In this document: one piece after another, positions 31,659-44,801 of the stretch | Position numbering within the stretch: position 1 is the first letter of the stretch | How the letters are laid out: each line of letters starts with the position of its first letter | NCBI RefSeq assembly: GCF_014191505.1 | Contig: NZ_JACHWS010000003.1 | Location: 310,001 to 374,000 of the forward strand | Length of the DNA stretch: 64,000 bases | Source: Hoyosella altamirensis | Lineage (GTDB): Bacteria; Actinomycetota; Actinomycetes; Mycobacteriales; Mycobacteriaceae | Direction: 5' to 3' | Notes under the pieces: generated by a model | What the model was told of the DNA's origin: nothing | What the model saw: the letters and a program-made list of their open reading frames with translations, nothing else | Databases searched by the model: none | Made by a program: the position numbers and the translations under genes

Positions 31659-32474
31659 TCACGAGTTCCGAGCGGGCTTCGGGCACGACGGGTGGGTCCC
31701 CGCAGTGACCAGATCCGCGACCGCTGCGCGCGGATCACCACTAGTCACCAGGCCTTCGCCGACGAGCACCGCGTCCGCACCGGCACCCGCATACGCGAGC
31801 AGGTCAGCCGGTCCACGGATGCCCGACTCTGCGACCTTGATTACGTCGCTGGGCAGCCCCGGGGCGATACGTGCGAAGCAGTTGCGATCAACTTCGAGGG
31901 TTTTCAGGTCCCGCGCGTTCACTCCGATCACTCGGGCTCCCGCCTCGAGTGCGCGATCCGCTTCCTGCTCTGTATGGACCTCCACGAGCGCTGTCATACC
32001 GAGTGACTCCGTCCGGTCCAGCAGCGAGACGAGAACGTCTTGCTCTAGGGCGGCCACGATCAGCAGGATGACGTCCGCACCGTGGGCGCGCGCCTCATGT
32101 ATCTGATACGGCCCCACGACAAAGTCCTTGCGCAAAATCGGAATCTTCACAGTCGCGCGGACTGCATCCAGATCCGCGAGCGAACCGTGGAAACGACGCT
32201 CCTCGGTCAGCACGCTGATAATTCGGGCGCCACCGAGTTCATACTCTCGCGCGAGGTCAGCGGGATCGCGGATGTCAGCCAATTCACCGCGTGAAGGGCT
32301 GGCCCGCTTTACCTCAGCGATGACCGCAATGCCCGGTTCACGCAGCGCTGCCGTCGCATCCACTGGATTGGGCGCCTTCTGAGCGAGCTTTTGCACTTCG
32401 CCGATGTCAAGACGCGCTTGTCTGGCAGCGACATCCGCCCGCACACCGTCGAGTATGGAGTCGAGAACCGTCAT
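31659..32474 (-). CDS. trpC: Indole-3-glycerol phosphate synthase
   Basis: 271-residue TIM-barrel enzyme. Seen: [19 protein letters not shown] (catalytic Lys), [69 protein letters not shown] and [12 protein letters not shown]. It is monofunctional, with no TrpF part. In actinobacteria the preceding isomerase step is done by PriA, encoded at 39808-40542. There is a 55-bp gap to the upstream membrane-protein gene. Confidence 0.96.
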   Translation of the reverse strand: MTVLDSILDGVRADVAARQARLDIGEVQKLAQKAPNPVDATAALREPGIAVIAEVKRASPSRGELADIRDPADLAREYELGGARIISVLTEERRFHGSLADLDAVRATVKIPILRKDFVVGPYQIHEARAHGADVILLIVAALEQDVLVSLLDRTESLGMTALVEVHTEQEADRALEAGARVIGVNARDLKTLEVDRNCFARIAPGLPSDVIKVAESGIRGPADLLAYAGAGADAVLVGEGLVTSGDPRAAVADLVTAGTHPSCPKPARNS

Positions 32475-32529
32475 GCTGCCCCCACGTGTCCTTTCCCGCC
32501 AGAATTGCTGCCACCCTTGGCGATAGCTA

Positions 32530-33240
32530 CTAGCCTAAACCCGGCCGGTTTCCTGAGTTATCCGGCCCCTCATCCGCGCCCGCGGTGGGATCTTCGCCCG
32601 CATCAAGCGCATCCCACAGCAGACGTTCGTTCAATGGTATGCCCGCGGCCGCTCCACCCGAAATCGCCCCGTCCCTTTCCTCATCCCGCATGACAGCACG
32701 TACATCGTCGCGACGGGCCGCCGGTGTCTGGTAGCGGCTTTGAGCAGCGCCTTCAGTGCCCGGTGCGGCTATCGCCAGCGCAGCACCCGCGAGTCCCGCG
32801 ACAGCCCCTAGCAGCGCAAGACTGGGCGCCCACATGGTGAGGGAAAGGTCCGCGATTTCGGCGCGAACAGGCAAACTCTCTAGTTGACGCACACGATTCT
32901 CGTCGACTCCCGTAACCAGCACCCGTATCGGTGACACCGCGGCCGCTCCAGCGAGAACGGCAATGACAACGCCCACAAGCCGGTGAAAGCGGCCGCGTAC
33001 AACGAGCATCGCGATCACCGCGGCACCCATGGCGAGCGCGATCGGGCCCAGTTCCGCTGCCCACGTCGCGCCGATGACTGATTCCAGCCGCGCAGGCTGC
33101 AACCCATCGGCCACCGTCATCACAATCCAGCCCGCCCTAGATGACGCCCAGGCCAGGCCGGCACCCGCCAGCACGAGCATCATCGCAAGTGCCCGGCGCC
33201 GTTTGGTTTGCCCGTGCTGCTCAACGGCTCCCGCCGTCAT
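32530..33240 (-). CDS. Trp-operon-associated membrane protein
   Basis: 236 residues, four predicted helices: two N-terminal ([33 protein letters not shown]), one around [15 protein letters not shown] and one around [19 protein letters not shown], then a polar acidic tail (about residues 170-236). Position and topology match the family named Trp_oprn_chp, found between trpE and trpC in actinobacteria; its role is not established. ATG 33240 overlaps the trpE stop (ATGA). Confidence 0.85.
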   Translation of the reverse strand: MTAGAVEQHGQTKRRRALAMMLVLAGAGLAWASSRAGWIVMTVADGLQPARLESVIGATWAAELGPIALAMGAAVIAMLVVRGRFHRLVGVVIAVLAGAAAVSPIRVLVTGVDENRVRQLESLPVRAEIADLSLTMWAPSLALLGAVAGLAGAALAIAAPGTEGAAQSRYQTPAARRDDVRAVMRDEERDGAISGGAAAGIPLNERLLWDALDAGEDPTAGADEGPDNSGNRPGLG

Positions 33241-34784
33241 GCGTCACCCGAATCCGCATCACTGGCGGCTGGTGTCAATGGCTCGATCGTGCCTGCGGCG
33301 GCCACTGCCTTGAGCACAGCCATCGCCTTGTTGCGGGCCTCGTCATCCTCGTACTCGGGCGACGAGTCAGCGACCACACCAGCCCCTGCCTGGACGTATG
33401 CGATGCCATCCTTCAGCAGCGCCGTCCTGATCGCGATGGCCGTGTCAGCATTCCCGGTGAAATCGAGATACCCCACGATCCCCCCGTACAGCCCGCGCCG
33501 GGTCAATTCGAGTTCGTCGATAATCTCCATGGCGCGGACCTTCGGCGCGCCCGAAAGCGTCCCTGCTGGAAAACACGCGGTCACCGCATCGAGTGCAGTC
33601 TTTCCATCGCGGAGACGTCCGGAGACCGTCGAAACCAGATGCATGACATGGCTGTACCGCTCCACATGGCGGTAATCGGTGACCTTCACCGTGCCAGGCT
33701 GGCAGACTCGCCCAAGGTCGTTTCTGCCCAAGTCGACCAGCATCAGGTGTTCAGCGTTTTCTTTCTCATCCTCGAGAAGTCCCTTCTCGAGGAGAAGATC
33801 GTCTTCCTCGGTCTCCCCTCGCCAGCGCGTCCCAGCGATCGGGTGCGTAATCGCCACGTCATCCTTCACGGTGACGAGCGCTTCCGGACTTGAACCCACG
33901 ATGGTGAATCCCGTCTCCCCTGCTTCGTTCGGCACACGGAGGTGGTACATGTAGGGACTTGGGTTCGAGGCACGGAGCATCCGGTACACGTCCAGCCCGT
34001 CCGCACTGGTTTCCATCTCAAAACGCTGAGAGAGCACCACCTGGAACGCTTCACCGGCCTCAATCTCGTGCACCACCTGCGTCACCGCGCTGGCGAAATC
34101 GTCGCTGGTGCGCTGCCGCCGATAGTCGGGCTCAGGACGGCTGAACACCGAGACCGTGGAGGTAGCGGGCGCACCGAGAGCTTGTGCCATTTCGTCGAGG
34201 CGTGCCACCGCCGTGTCGTATGCCTCATCCGCACGCTCGGCCGTGCCGTCCCAGTTCACTGCATTCGCGATGAGCGTGATGCTGCCTTCATGATGGTCGA
34301 AGGCAGCGAAATCGGTGGCAAGCAGCATCACCATCTCAGGGATCTGCAAGTCGTCGACAGTGTGTTCCGGCAGGCGCTCGATCCGACGGACAACGTCGTA
34401 GCCCATATAGCCGACAAGTCCGCCAGTCAGCGGCGGCATCCCGTCAATGTGCTCGCTTTGCAGCAACGCTAGCGTGTCGCGCAGCGCCTTGATGGGGTCA
34501 CCGCCCGCTGGCGCACCAACAGGGGCTGAGCCCAGCCACGCCGCTTCACCATCACGCACCGTGAGCGCGCAGGGACTGCCAGCCCCGATGAACGACCAGC
34601 GTGACCACGACCTCCCATTCTCGGCCGACTCCAGGAGAAACGTTCCCGGCCGGTCTCCGGCGAGTTTCCGGTAGGCCGACAGCGGCGTCTCAGAGTCAGC
34701 GAGCACTTTCCGGGTCACAGGCACCACGCGATGCAGCTCCGCGAGGTGGTGGAATTGTTCCCGGGTCGTAGTCGAATCGAGCAT
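33237..34784 (-). CDS. trpE: Anthranilate synthase component I
   Basis: 515-residue chorismate-using enzyme that makes anthranilate with a TrpG partner (not in this window). It has the feedback-site motif [18 protein letters not shown], the core [55 protein letters not shown] and [23 protein letters not shown] 34784 ([11 protein letters not shown]) has AAGGA 8 nt upstream and matches mycobacterial TrpE; the frame opens earlier at 34847. First trp gene, and no Trp-rich leader peptide is visible in the 59 bp before it. Confidence 0.96.
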   Translation of the reverse strand: MLDSTTTREQFHHLAELHRVVPVTRKVLADSETPLSAYRKLAGDRPGTFLLESAENGRSWSRWSFIGAGSPCALTVRDGEAAWLGSAPVGAPAGGDPIKALRDTLALLQSEHIDGMPPLTGGLVGYMGYDVVRRIERLPEHTVDDLQIPEMVMLLATDFAAFDHHEGSITLIANAVNWDGTAERADEAYDTAVARLDEMAQALGAPATSTVSVFSRPEPDYRRQRTSDDFASAVTQVVHEIEAGEAFQVVLSQRFEMETSADGLDVYRMLRASNPSPYMYHLRVPNEAGETGFTIVGSSPEALVTVKDDVAITHPIAGTRWRGETEEDDLLLEKGLLEDEKENAEHLMLVDLGRNDLGRVCQPGTVKVTDYRHVERYSHVMHLVSTVSGRLRDGKTALDAVTACFPAGTLSGAPKVRAMEIIDELELTRRGLYGGIVGYLDFTGNADTAIAIRTALLKDGIAYVQAGAGVVADSSPEYEDDEARNKAMAVLKAVAAAGTIEPLTPAASDADSGDA

Positions 34785-34843
34785 GCCGACCATCCTTGCA
34801 GCTCTAAAGGCGCGCGTCACACTCGACTGCCCCGGCCTACGCT

Positions 34844-35695
34844 TCATCGGACATTTGCGGCAGCTTCACTGACTGCGGAAATTACCGCCGGACCGTAGTT
34901 CAAGATCGCGTCGTTGTGGTCAGCCCCCGGGATCTCGACGACAGACGTGCCGGCAGCCTCAGCGACAGTGCGGCTCTGGTCGAGAGGAACGATGGAATCG
35001 CGGGTCCCTGCGATCACAGTGACAGGGAGCCCCTGCAGGTCAGCGATATTCTCGAGCACCGGGTACTGATCTTTGAGAAGTGAGCGTACAGGGAGGAATG
35101 GGTAGTGCCGTGCGCCCACGTCCGCAAGACTGGTGAAGGGTGACCGCAGCACCAGCGCAGCCGGCTGGTGTCTGACCGCCAGCGCAGTGACGACGCCCGC
35201 TCCCAGGCTCTCACCGAAATAGAGGAGCTGCTCCGGCGGCAGGTTCTCGTCCTCTGTCATGAACGCGTACGCGGCATCCGCGTCCGCCGCTAGCCCGGTC
35301 TCACTCGGTGAGCCTGGGTTGCCGCCGTAGCCCCGGTACTCGAGCAGGAGGACACCCAGTCCGTCTTCCGAGAATCCACGGGCGAGCGGCGTGCGATGGT
35401 AGCGATTTCCTGCATTGCCTGGCGCCACGAGCACGACGGGCGCGCTAGGTTCGGCGGCTGGGAGGTACCAGGCAGACAGTTCGAGCCCATCAGATGTTCG
35501 CAAGGTGACGTCACGGGCACCGTCGACGGCCTCCGCGGCAGGCGGCACGGCCCCGCTCGTAGGCAAGTAGATCAGTTGCCGCTGAAAAAGCCATGCGGCG
35601 CCGACAATCAGCCCTGCAACGATGCCCACGACCGTGAGGACTGGGAGCACTGACCTCACAGTGCTCCCACGGCTGGACGGATTAGGCTGAGTCAT
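34844..35695 (-). CDS. Membrane-anchored alpha/beta hydrolase
   Basis: 283 residues. An N-terminal helix (about 15-38) anchors it; the hydrolase domain has the nucleophile elbow [14 protein letters not shown], an oxyanion-side [28 protein letters not shown], the acid in [11 protein letters not shown] and the His in [10 protein letters not shown]. This is the BEM46/FrsA-like group of serine hydrolases, substrate unknown. The frame opens at 35878; MTQPNPSS at 35695 is the sensible start because of the divergent promoter region. It lies 59 bp upstream of trpE on the same strand. Confidence 0.85.
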   Translation of the reverse strand: MTQPNPSSRGSTVRSVLPVLTVVGIVAGLIVGAAWLFQRQLIYLPTSGAVPPAAEAVDGARDVTLRTSDGLELSAWYLPAAEPSAPVVLVAPGNAGNRYHRTPLARGFSEDGLGVLLLEYRGYGGNPGSPSETGLAADADAAYAFMTEDENLPPEQLLYFGESLGAGVVTALAVRHQPAALVLRSPFTSLADVGARHYPFLPVRSLLKDQYPVLENIADLQGLPVTVIAGTRDSIVPLDQSRTVAEAAGTSVVEIPGADHNDAILNYGPAVISAVSEAAANVR

Positions 35696-35758
35696 CGCCC
35701 TTCTCAGCCTAGCGGCCGTAGCCTCAGGTGTAGGCACGACCGATTTCCTGGAGTCCGC

Positions 35759-36412
35759 GTGACGTCTCAAAATGCACGATACTTCGCTGCCGGGGCGGCG
35801 TGGAGCCTCGCGTTCGCTTACCTCGTTGCCGAGATTGTCACTGCCTACGCTTGGAAGACCACCTACAGTTTTCGGCACAGGACGATCAGCGATCTTGGCG
35901 TCACCGACTGCAAACCGGAATTGTGCTCACCACTGCACCCGCTGATGAACGCCACCTTCGTGACACTTGGAGTGCTTACGATCTTCGGCGCAGTCCTCTT
36001 CAGCGTCGCCATCCCGCACGGCTACCGCCGACGGTTGATCGTCTCGCTTGCGGTCCTCACGGGTCTCAGCACCGCTGCGACCGGGCTAGTTCCGTCGAAT
36101 TACGGCATCGTCCCTCATATGCTGGCAGTCTTGCCAGGCTTCATCGCAAGACACATTCTGCTGATTCTGGTCGCGATATGGATGTGGCAACAACATCGAC
36201 TCGTTGCGATCTTGGCAGCACTGTGTGCGCTCAGCGGGCTCTCCGGCATCATCCTGCTCGTCGCGACGCCAGTGCATATCGGGATCAGCGAACGAATCGT
36301 GTTGTACCCGCTTCCCGTGTTTATGGCGTTTACCGGAACTGCCATCATGACCGCAACGCTCGTAAAAGTCAGGTCCCAACGCCGCGCTCTGCGACATCGG
36401 GACTCTGACTGA
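35759..36412 (+). CDS. DUF998 membrane protein
   Basis: 217 residues with about six hydrophobic helices. The DUF998 signature is recognisable: an N-terminal helix, then FRHRTISDLGVTDC with Asp-Leu-Gly, and PLHPLMNATFVTLGVLTIFGA. No function is known for the family that I can state. GTG 35759 follows TGGAG at short spacing; it diverges from the hydrolase gene with 63 bp between. Confidence 0.8.
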   Translation: MTSQNARYFAAGAAWSLAFAYLVAEIVTAYAWKTTYSFRHRTISDLGVTDCKPELCSPLHPLMNATFVTLGVLTIFGAVLFSVAIPHGYRRRLIVSLAVLTGLSTAATGLVPSNYGIVPHMLAVLPGFIARHILLILVAIWMWQQHRLVAILAALCALSGLSGIILLVATPVHIGISERIVLYPLPVFMAFTGTAIMTATLVKVRSQRRALRHRDSD

Positions 36413-36421
36413 TCTTGCCGA

Positions 36422-36742
36422 TCAGGATCCAGGCGGCTGGTAGGTCACTTCCTTCGCTGCAGCTGCATCGACCTGTTCCGGTGTCAGCAGAGACACCGTG
36501 AGTGAACTCGCCGCACCTGACGCCGCCGTTCGCAGACTTAATGCCGCGGCTGCGACCTCGTCTGGCACATCCCCGATGACGTAGAGGTCTTCGGCGCCGA
36601 GTGCAAAGTAGAAGGCTTCTACGCTGCCACCGACACTTTCGACCATCTCCGTAATTGCGGCCCTGCGAGCACTGCCGCCTTGTTCGAGCAAACCCTGCGC
36701 ACCTTCAGGCGAATAGCTAACCTGCCATAGATATTTCGGCAT
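36422..36742 (-). CDS. GYD-domain protein
   Basis: 106-residue ferredoxin-like alpha/beta protein of the GYD family: MPKYLWQVSYSPEGAQGLL, RRAAITEMVESVGGSVEAFYFALGAEDLYVI and DEVAAAALSLR. The family name comes from the GxxD-type turn (here GAEDLYVIGD). Role unknown. It converges with the DUF998 gene (9 bp apart) and stands alone on minus, downstream of the tautomerase gene. Confidence 0.85.
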   Translation of the reverse strand: MPKYLWQVSYSPEGAQGLLEQGGSARRAAITEMVESVGGSVEAFYFALGAEDLYVIGDVPDEVAAAALSLRTAASGAASSLTVSLLTPEQVDAAAAKEVTYQPPGS

Positions 36743-36864
36743 ATTCGTCTAGCCTCCTACATGGGTCGATGACGTCTCCGCCGTATCTGACCCTACGCGT
36801 TTGGGCTGGGCTCAGCGGGCCGTTTCGGGATGGCCGTAGGTATTACCGCTTGGACGCTTGGAGG

Positions 36865-37044
36865 TCAGCCGAGCGGGGTGCCGCCTACGCCCCACTGTTC
36901 CCGGGGCACCTCGGTGATCACGACCCACACGGCCTTCTCGCTCTTACCTGTGGCCTCGCAGTACGCCTTGGTGACGGCCGCGATTGTGTCGCGCTTCTGT
37001 TCAGGGGTGAGTCCGGGGGTCTGCGAAATCTGAATCAAAGGCAT
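36865..37044 (-). CDS. 4-oxalocrotonate tautomerase-family protein (59 aa)
   Basis: Read directly from the minus strand: ATG 37044 to TGA 36865, 59 residues. It begins MPLIQISQTPGLTPEQKRDT, giving the catalytic N-terminal proline after Met removal, followed by the long helix with AAVTKAYCEATGKSEKA and the strand VWVVITEVPREQWGVGG that supplies the hexamer contacts. Length and motif are typical for 4-OT tautomerases, which shift keto-enol bonds in aromatic breakdown or related chemistry. No catabolic genes are adjacent, so the substrate is open. Confidence 0.9.
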   Translation of the reverse strand: MPLIQISQTPGLTPEQKRDTIAAVTKAYCEATGKSEKAVWVVITEVPREQWGVGGTPLG

Positions 37045-37086
37045 GGCGTAAGTTTGCCGCGCGGGCGCTGGTCGGCGCGAATCGGA

Positions 37087-37746
37087 TCAGGTGGCGGTAG
37101 CCGCGACGAGTCCATCAATCAGCGGCTGAAACGCGCGCCAGTCTTCACGCACCATGTCGAGGGTGCGCGTCGTTGTCAGCCAATCAGGTGAGACGTAGGC
37201 GCGGCTTACGGTCAGTGATTTGTGACGCATCAAGTCCAGCCGAGGATGGTCTTCAGGCACGCCACGTGGGCGTGTTTTCAGCTTGTCCCCGCCGATTTCG
37301 TAGTCTTGCCCCAGCACCGCGGTCACCGCGTTCTCCAGATCGCGTCCGCGCTTGTCGTCGTCCAGAGTTTTGCGCAGCGCCGAAACCTGTTCGGACGTTC
37401 CCCCGTAGAAGCCACCGGCGACGAATAGTCCCGAGGCGTCGATTTGCACGTACCAGCCGACGCTTGGAGCTGCGGCCACATAGGCCCCCTGATGCGTCTT
37501 ATAAGGTGCCTTGTTTTTCGAGAACCGGACGTCGCGATACGGGCGGAAAATCTTGCCCGCCCCGAACTCCGGTTCCAGCTCAGCAAGGAGCGCCACCATC
37601 GGGGCACGGACGTCAGCGTCATAGATAGCCTTGTGCGACGCCCAGAAGGCTTTCGAGTTGTCGTCCTCTAAGTCCTCGTAAAAGTCCAGCGCGGACACTG
37701 GAAAGCCACCGAACTTCGGCGCCGAGTTCATCGCCTTTTCCGTCAT
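37087..37746 (-). CDS. DUF2461 (TIGR02453) family protein
   Basis: 219 residues. Family features: FGGFPVSALDFYEDLEDDNSKAFWASHK near the N-terminus, FRPYRDVRFSKNKAPYKTHQGA in the middle, GWYVQIDASGLFVAGGFYG and the end of the fold VREDWRAFQPLIDGL. Function of the family is unknown. ATG 37746 has GGAG 7 nt upstream; the open frame reaches into hisI. It starts 11 nt after the hisI stop and is probably the last gene of the his transcript. Confidence 0.87.
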   Translation of the reverse strand: MTEKAMNSAPKFGGFPVSALDFYEDLEDDNSKAFWASHKAIYDADVRAPMVALLAELEPEFGAGKIFRPYRDVRFSKNKAPYKTHQGAYVAAAPSVGWYVQIDASGLFVAGGFYGGTSEQVSALRKTLDDDKRGRDLENAVTAVLGQDYEIGGDKLKTRPRGVPEDHPRLDLMRHKSLTVSRAYVSPDWLTTTRTLDMVREDWRAFQPLIDGLVAATAT

Positions 37747-37757
37747 TGCCGACTCCG

Positions 37758-38120
37758 CTAGAGTTCGGACTTCAATAGGACGCGCTCTTCCGTATCGAAG
37801 CACGTATGAGTCCCCGTATGGCAGGCCGCACCTTTCTGATCCACCAGTAGCAGCACCGTGTCACCGTCACAGTCGATGCGTACCTCGTGGACATGCTGGG
37901 TGTGGCCCGACGTCTCGCCTTTCACCCAGTACTCCTGGCGGCTGCGGGAGTAATACGTGGCTTTCCGCGTCGCGAGGGTCTGGGCGAGTGCACGGTCATC
38001 CATCCATGCCACCATCAAGACGTTTCCGGTCGCGCGCTCCTGGACGACTGCAGCGACGAGCCCGTCACTGTTGCGTTTCAGGCGCTTCGAAATTCCATCT
38101 GGCAATGCGGCTTCAGTCAT
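37758..38120 (-). CDS. hisI: Phosphoribosyl-AMP cyclohydrolase
   Basis: 120-residue histidine biosynthesis enzyme opening the adenine ring of PR-AMP. Motifs: [40 protein letters not shown] (two parts), [20 protein letters not shown] with the Asp-Cys-Asp metal site, and [12 protein letters not shown]. It is the stand-alone form without HisE. ATG 38120 overlaps the hisF stop (ATGA). Confidence 0.96.
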   Translation of the reverse strand: MTEAALPDGISKRLKRNSDGLVAAVVQERATGNVLMVAWMDDRALAQTLATRKATYYSRSRQEYWVKGETSGHTQHVHEVRIDCDGDTVLLLVDQKGAACHTGTHTCFDTEERVLLKSEL

Positions 38121-38890
38121 CGCACTTCAATTCCTTCTGCCCTCATCGCGGCCTTGACTTCCGGAATCGTGAGGTCCTTGAAGTGGAACACGCTGGCAGC
38201 CAAAACTGCGTCGGCTCCCGCCTTGATTGCTGGCGCGAAGTGGTCAATTTTTCCGGCGCCGCCGCTCGCAATGACAGGGATGCCAACCGCGGCTCGGACT
38301 GCCCGGATCATCGGAAGATCAAACCCGGCCTTGGTGCCGTCCGCGTCCATCGAATTGAGCAGAATCTCACCGACCCCAAGTTCCGCACCCCGGATTGCCC
38401 ATTCGACTGCGTCGATTCCAGTGCCCCGCTTCCCGCCATGAGTGGTCACTTCCCACCCGGACGGCGTATCAGGCTGCCCGTCGGGCACGGTGCGCGCATC
38501 GACGGAGAGAACGATGCACTGAGAACCGAACCGGGTCGAGAGTTCCCGCAGGAGGTCTGGCCGTGCAATCGCGGCCGTGTTGACGCTCACTTTGTCGGCC
38601 CCGGCACGCAGGAGCCGGTCCACGTCGTCAACAGATCGCACCCCACCGCCCACTGTGAGGGGTATGAAGACTTGCTCCGCTGTTCGGCGGACCACGTCGA
38701 TCATCGTGGCACGATCGCCTGTCGAGGCGGTGACGTCAAGGAAAGTGAGCTCGTCCGCCCCCTGCTCGTCGTAAAGGGCAGCCAGTGCGACGGGGTCACC
38801 CGCATCGCGCAGGTTCTCAAAGTTGACGCCTTTGACGACTCGTCCAGCATCCACGTCGAGACACGGAATGACGCGCACAGCGAGTGTCAT
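38117..38890 (-). CDS. hisF: Imidazole glycerol phosphate synthase cyclase subunit
   Basis: 257-residue TIM barrel that pairs with HisH. Catalytic residues are visible in [20 protein letters not shown] and the second Asp region [17 protein letters not shown]; phosphate-binding loops are [12 protein letters not shown] and [18 protein letters not shown] 38890 has AAAGGGG at good spacing; a GTG seven codons upstream is possible. The sequence ends AEGIEVR. Confidence 0.96.
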   Translation of the reverse strand: MTLAVRVIPCLDVDAGRVVKGVNFENLRDAGDPVALAALYDEQGADELTFLDVTASTGDRATMIDVVRRTAEQVFIPLTVGGGVRSVDDVDRLLRAGADKVSVNTAAIARPDLLRELSTRFGSQCIVLSVDARTVPDGQPDTPSGWEVTTHGGKRGTGIDAVEWAIRGAELGVGEILLNSMDADGTKAGFDLPMIRAVRAAVGIPVIASGGAGKIDHFAPAIKAGADAVLAASVFHFKDLTIPEVKAAMRAEGIEVR

Positions 38891-38938
38891 CGGCTGACCC
38901 CTTTCTCCCACTTCTGGCGATTGCTGAACTTGGCACCA

Positions 38939-39802
38939 TCATTCATCGAGCGCCTCCTGCGTGAACCCCGTGCGCGCGTTGACTGACCGGATGATCGCAA
39001 TGAGTTGCTCGTGCACTCCTGGAGCGGCCGCGAGCAGGGACGGTGATCCCGCTTCCCACGGGTTGCCGTGTAAGTCGGTCACAATTCCGCCCGCTGCTCG
39101 TACGAGCGCGGCACCAGCTGCGTGATCCCATACATGGTGCCCGAAGCTGATCGCCGCTCCGAGTGAACCAGCCGCGGTATAGGCGAGATCAGCGCCTGTA
39201 CAGCCCTGGAGGCGCAACCTAGAGCACACGCGGCTGATCTCGCCGATCACTTCCTGGCGATACTCGCCGGGATATACGCCTGCGCTGTCGAGGTTGAAAG
39301 AACCGAGCGCGATGATCGACTCGCGAACATCCACTCGTTCCAGCCGCGGCTGGTCTTTGCCATTGCGGAGCAGGCAACCCGTGCTCAGAGCGACGAACTT
39401 CTCGTTGAGCATTGGCAGCCAGGTGAGGCCCGCCACCGGTTCGCGGTTGTCCAGAAGAGCAAGCAAGATACCTGCCATAGGCAAGCCAGCCGAGTAGTTC
39501 AGCGTGCCATCGATCGGGTCGAGTACCCACAGGAGGCCCGGAGGGAATCCCTCCGCAGAGTTTTCTCCGTGGCCGAACTCCTCACCGAGGACTGGGATCC
39601 CAGTGCGCTTCCGCAGTTCGCCACCGATCTGCTCTTCAAGTTCGAGGTCCAGGGCTGTCGCGAAGTCACGCCCGCCCTTGTTGACCGCACTTGGCGCCCC
39701 AATTCCTTCGCGGAACCGGACTGACGCTGCGTCGAGAATCTCCGCGGCGAGCCGTACCAGCCCTTCTAGCTGCGATTGCGACAGTGATCCCACGGGCGGC
39801 AC
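38939..39802 (-). CDS. impA: Inositol-monophosphatase-family enzyme, likely histidinol-phosphatase
   Basis: 287-residue Mg/Li-type phosphatase. Metal motifs: GEEFGHGE near residue 72, WVLDPIDGTLNYSAG near 92 and the C-terminal VWDHAAGAALVRAAGG. It lies between hisA and hisF, where mycobacteria have impA. Some actinobacterial members of this fold (HisN) perform the histidinol-phosphate phosphatase step; no other hisB-type phosphatase domain is present in the operon (HisB here is dehydratase only), which supports that role. Inositol phosphate remains an alternative substrate. Confidence 0.85.
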   Translation of the reverse strand: MPPVGSLSQSQLEGLVRLAAEILDAASVRFREGIGAPSAVNKGGRDFATALDLELEEQIGGELRKRTGIPVLGEEFGHGENSAEGFPPGLLWVLDPIDGTLNYSAGLPMAGILLALLDNREPVAGLTWLPMLNEKFVALSTGCLLRNGKDQPRLERVDVRESIIALGSFNLDSAGVYPGEYRQEVIGEISRVCSRLRLQGCTGADLAYTAAGSLGAAISFGHHVWDHAAGAALVRAAGGIVTDLHGNPWEAGSPSLLAAAPGVHEQLIAIIRSVNARTGFTQEALDE

Positions 39803-39807
39803 GGTAC

Positions 39808-40542
39808 CTACTTCGATACCGCGCGGAGCGCTTCCGGCAACGTAAAACGGCCCGCGTAAAGCGCTTTTCCGACAATCGACCCTTCCACGCCGGCTTCCGT
39901 GAGGGTCGCGATCGCGCGGAGATCGTCAATGGTGGAAACGCCTCCAGAAGCGATGACCGGCGCTTCCGTCGCTTCGCACACCTGGCGGAGCAGCTCGATG
40001 TTCGGCCCGGTCAAAGTGCCGTCTTTAGTAACGTCAGTCACGACATAGCGGGTGCAGCCGTCACGGTTTAGCCGTTCGAGGACCTCCCAGAGGTCACCCC
40101 CGTCACTCACCCAGCCACGCCCGCGCAGGCGATGCGCACCGTCGATGATCCGCACGTCCAGCCCCACCGCGATCTTCTCGCCGTGCTCGGAGACAACCTT
40201 CCGGCACCATTCGGGGTCTTCCAGGGCAGCGGTACCCAGGTTCACGCGTGCACAACCAGTCGCGAGCGCAGCGGCAAGTGAATCGTCGTCACGGATGCCG
40301 CCAGATAGCTCGACTTTGACATCGAGTTCACCAACTACCCCCGCGAGAAGCTCACGATTGGATCCGCGACCGAATGCGGCGTCTAGATCAACGAGGTGTA
40401 TCCATTCCGCACCGTCGTTTTGCCACTGCAAAGCGGCCTCGCGCGGCGAACCATAACTTGTTTCGCTGCCCGCTTCTCCTTGTACAAGGCGAACAGCCTG
40501 ACCATCCGCGACATCTACAGCGGGCAATAGAACGAGACTCAC
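39808..40542 (-). CDS. priA: Bifunctional HisA/TrpF isomerase PriA
   Basis: 244-residue TIM barrel: [23 protein letters not shown] with the catalytic Asp, [55 protein letters not shown] with the second Asp, and [13 protein letters not shown]. In actinobacteria lacking trpF this enzyme isomerises both ProFAR (histidine) and PRA (tryptophan). No trpF is seen in the trp operon here, fitting that role, but the window cannot exclude a trpF elsewhere. Confidence 0.93.
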   Translation of the reverse strand: MSLVLLPAVDVADGQAVRLVQGEAGSETSYGSPREAALQWQNDGAEWIHLVDLDAAFGRGSNRELLAGVVGELDVKVELSGGIRDDDSLAAALATGCARVNLGTAALEDPEWCRKVVSEHGEKIAVGLDVRIIDGAHRLRGRGWVSDGGDLWEVLERLNRDGCTRYVVTDVTKDGTLTGPNIELLRQVCEATEAPVIASGGVSTIDDLRAIATLTEAGVEGSIVGKALYAGRFTLPEALRAVSK

Positions 40543-40553
40543 GTGCGATAACC

Positions 40554-40811
40554 CTAGTCGTTGAGTTCGCGTTCACGCGAACTGTCGTTGTCCATTTCTT
40601 CCACCGCACGCCGTGTCATGCGGGTCGATACCACACCCATCGCTGCCACAGCTGCAGCTAGCCCGGCAAGCGCGATGACTAGTCCGAGCACGGGTTGTGG
40701 CTGTAACACAAGAATGAGGAGGGTGGCGAGGAGAATCATGCCAGCGCCAGCGCCTAACGAGAAAAGCGCCAGACGTCCGTACGAAATCCGTGAACCTTTG
40801 TGTTTGTTCAC
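40554..40811 (-). CDS. Small two-helix membrane protein in the his operon (85 aa)
   Basis: 85 residues from GTG 40811: a short basic start ([13 protein letters not shown]), helix 1 ([23 protein letters not shown]), a QPQPV turn, helix 2 ([20 protein letters not shown]), and a charged C-terminus ([18 protein letters not shown]). Both ends are probably cytoplasmic. The start overlaps the hisH stop (GTGA), so translation is coupled, and hisA follows 11 nt after the stop. A longer frame in the same phase reaches 40982 inside hisH and should be discarded. No function known. Confidence 0.75.
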   Translation of the reverse strand: MNKHKGSRISYGRLALFSLGAGAGMILLATLLILVLQPQPVLGLVIALAGLAAAVAAMGVVSTRMTRRAVEEMDNDSSRERELND

Positions 40812-41443
40812 ACCGACCTCACCCAATTCTCCAGCAAGTGCGCTCCCGCGTCCCCCGATTTCTCTGGATGAAACTGAGTCGCGGACAACGGCCCGTTTTC
40901 TACTGCGGCCAGAAACCTCCCGCCATAGTCGCCCCACGTCAGCTTGGGCGGAGCGAGGATGTCGGACGGCTCCATTTCCCACTGCTGCGCCGCGTAGGTA
41001 TGCACGAAGTAGAACCGCGTACTGGGATCGATACCCCGGAAAAGCAGACTGTCCTCAGGGGCTTGGACGGTATTCCACCCCATGTGCGGTAACACCGCGG
41101 CGTTCAGCCGCTCAACTGTGCCAGGCCATTCGCCACATCCGGTCGCCTCGACGCCGAACTCAACGCCACGCTCGAACAAGATCTGCATGCCAACGCAGAT
41201 GCCCAGCACTGGCCGGCCTCCTGCCAGACGGCGACCGATGATCGTGTCCCCCTTCACCGCGCGCAGACCTTCCATACACGCAGCGAAAGCACCCACACCC
41301 GGCACAACGAGGCCATCTGCCTCGAGAGCGGCCTGCGGGTCGGCAGTGACGATCGTGTCAGCGCCAACGCGTTCGACCGCACGCTGCGCCGACCGGAGGT
41401 TGCCCGACCCGTAATCCAGGATGGCTACCTTGGGCGCGTTCAC
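40808..41443 (-). CDS. hisH: Imidazole glycerol phosphate synthase glutaminase subunit
   Basis: 211-residue class I glutamine amidotransferase feeding ammonia to HisF. Seen: [37 protein letters not shown], the nucleophile Cys in [23 protein letters not shown] and the catalytic His/Glu in [16 protein letters not shown] 41443 is 1 nt after the stop of a small membrane-protein gene. Confidence 0.96.
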   Translation of the reverse strand: MNAPKVAILDYGSGNLRSAQRAVERVGADTIVTADPQAALEADGLVVPGVGAFAACMEGLRAVKGDTIIGRRLAGGRPVLGICVGMQILFERGVEFGVEATGCGEWPGTVERLNAAVLPHMGWNTVQAPEDSLLFRGIDPSTRFYFVHTYAAQQWEMEPSDILAPPKLTWGDYGGRFLAAVENGPLSATQFHPEKSGDAGAHLLENWVRSV

Positions 41444-41444
41444 T

Positions 41445-41602
41445 TCAGACCACCTCCATCAACCGCAGTACGGCACCTGCGCCACAGAAGACCGCGAGCG
41501 CCGCCAGTACACCAGAAATAAACCGGTTGATCTTCCACAAGGCGATCGCGCCGCCGATCAAGAAACCTGCCGCCATAAAAAGCAGGTACATCAGCGCAGA
41601 GC

Positions 41603-41606
<4 letters not shown>
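41445..41606 (-). CDS. Small two-helix membrane protein in the his operon (53 aa)
   Basis: 53 residues from GTG 41606 to TGA 41445: an N-terminal helix [19 protein letters not shown], a short basic loop (KINRF), a second helix [18 protein letters not shown] and the end RLMEVV. The GTG overlaps the hisB stop (GTGA) and hisH starts 1 nt after the stop, so it is wedged between two biosynthetic genes with no gap. I recall short membrane ORFs at this place in the corynebacterial his operon too. Function unknown. Confidence 0.8.
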
Positions 41607-44701
<3,095 letters not shown>

Positions 44702-44801
44702 GCAGGTCCTTCCTGATGGTATTCGTTCATCACCAGGATACGGCGCCACGGTCTTCGCACACGAAGCTGATCTCGCGGAGACCTGTAACGTCGTCCTCAA
44801 C

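Noticed and set aside
34785-34843. Trp leader peptide/attenuator before trpE
   Set aside because: The 59 bp hold no tandem Trp codons and no terminator-antiterminator pair.
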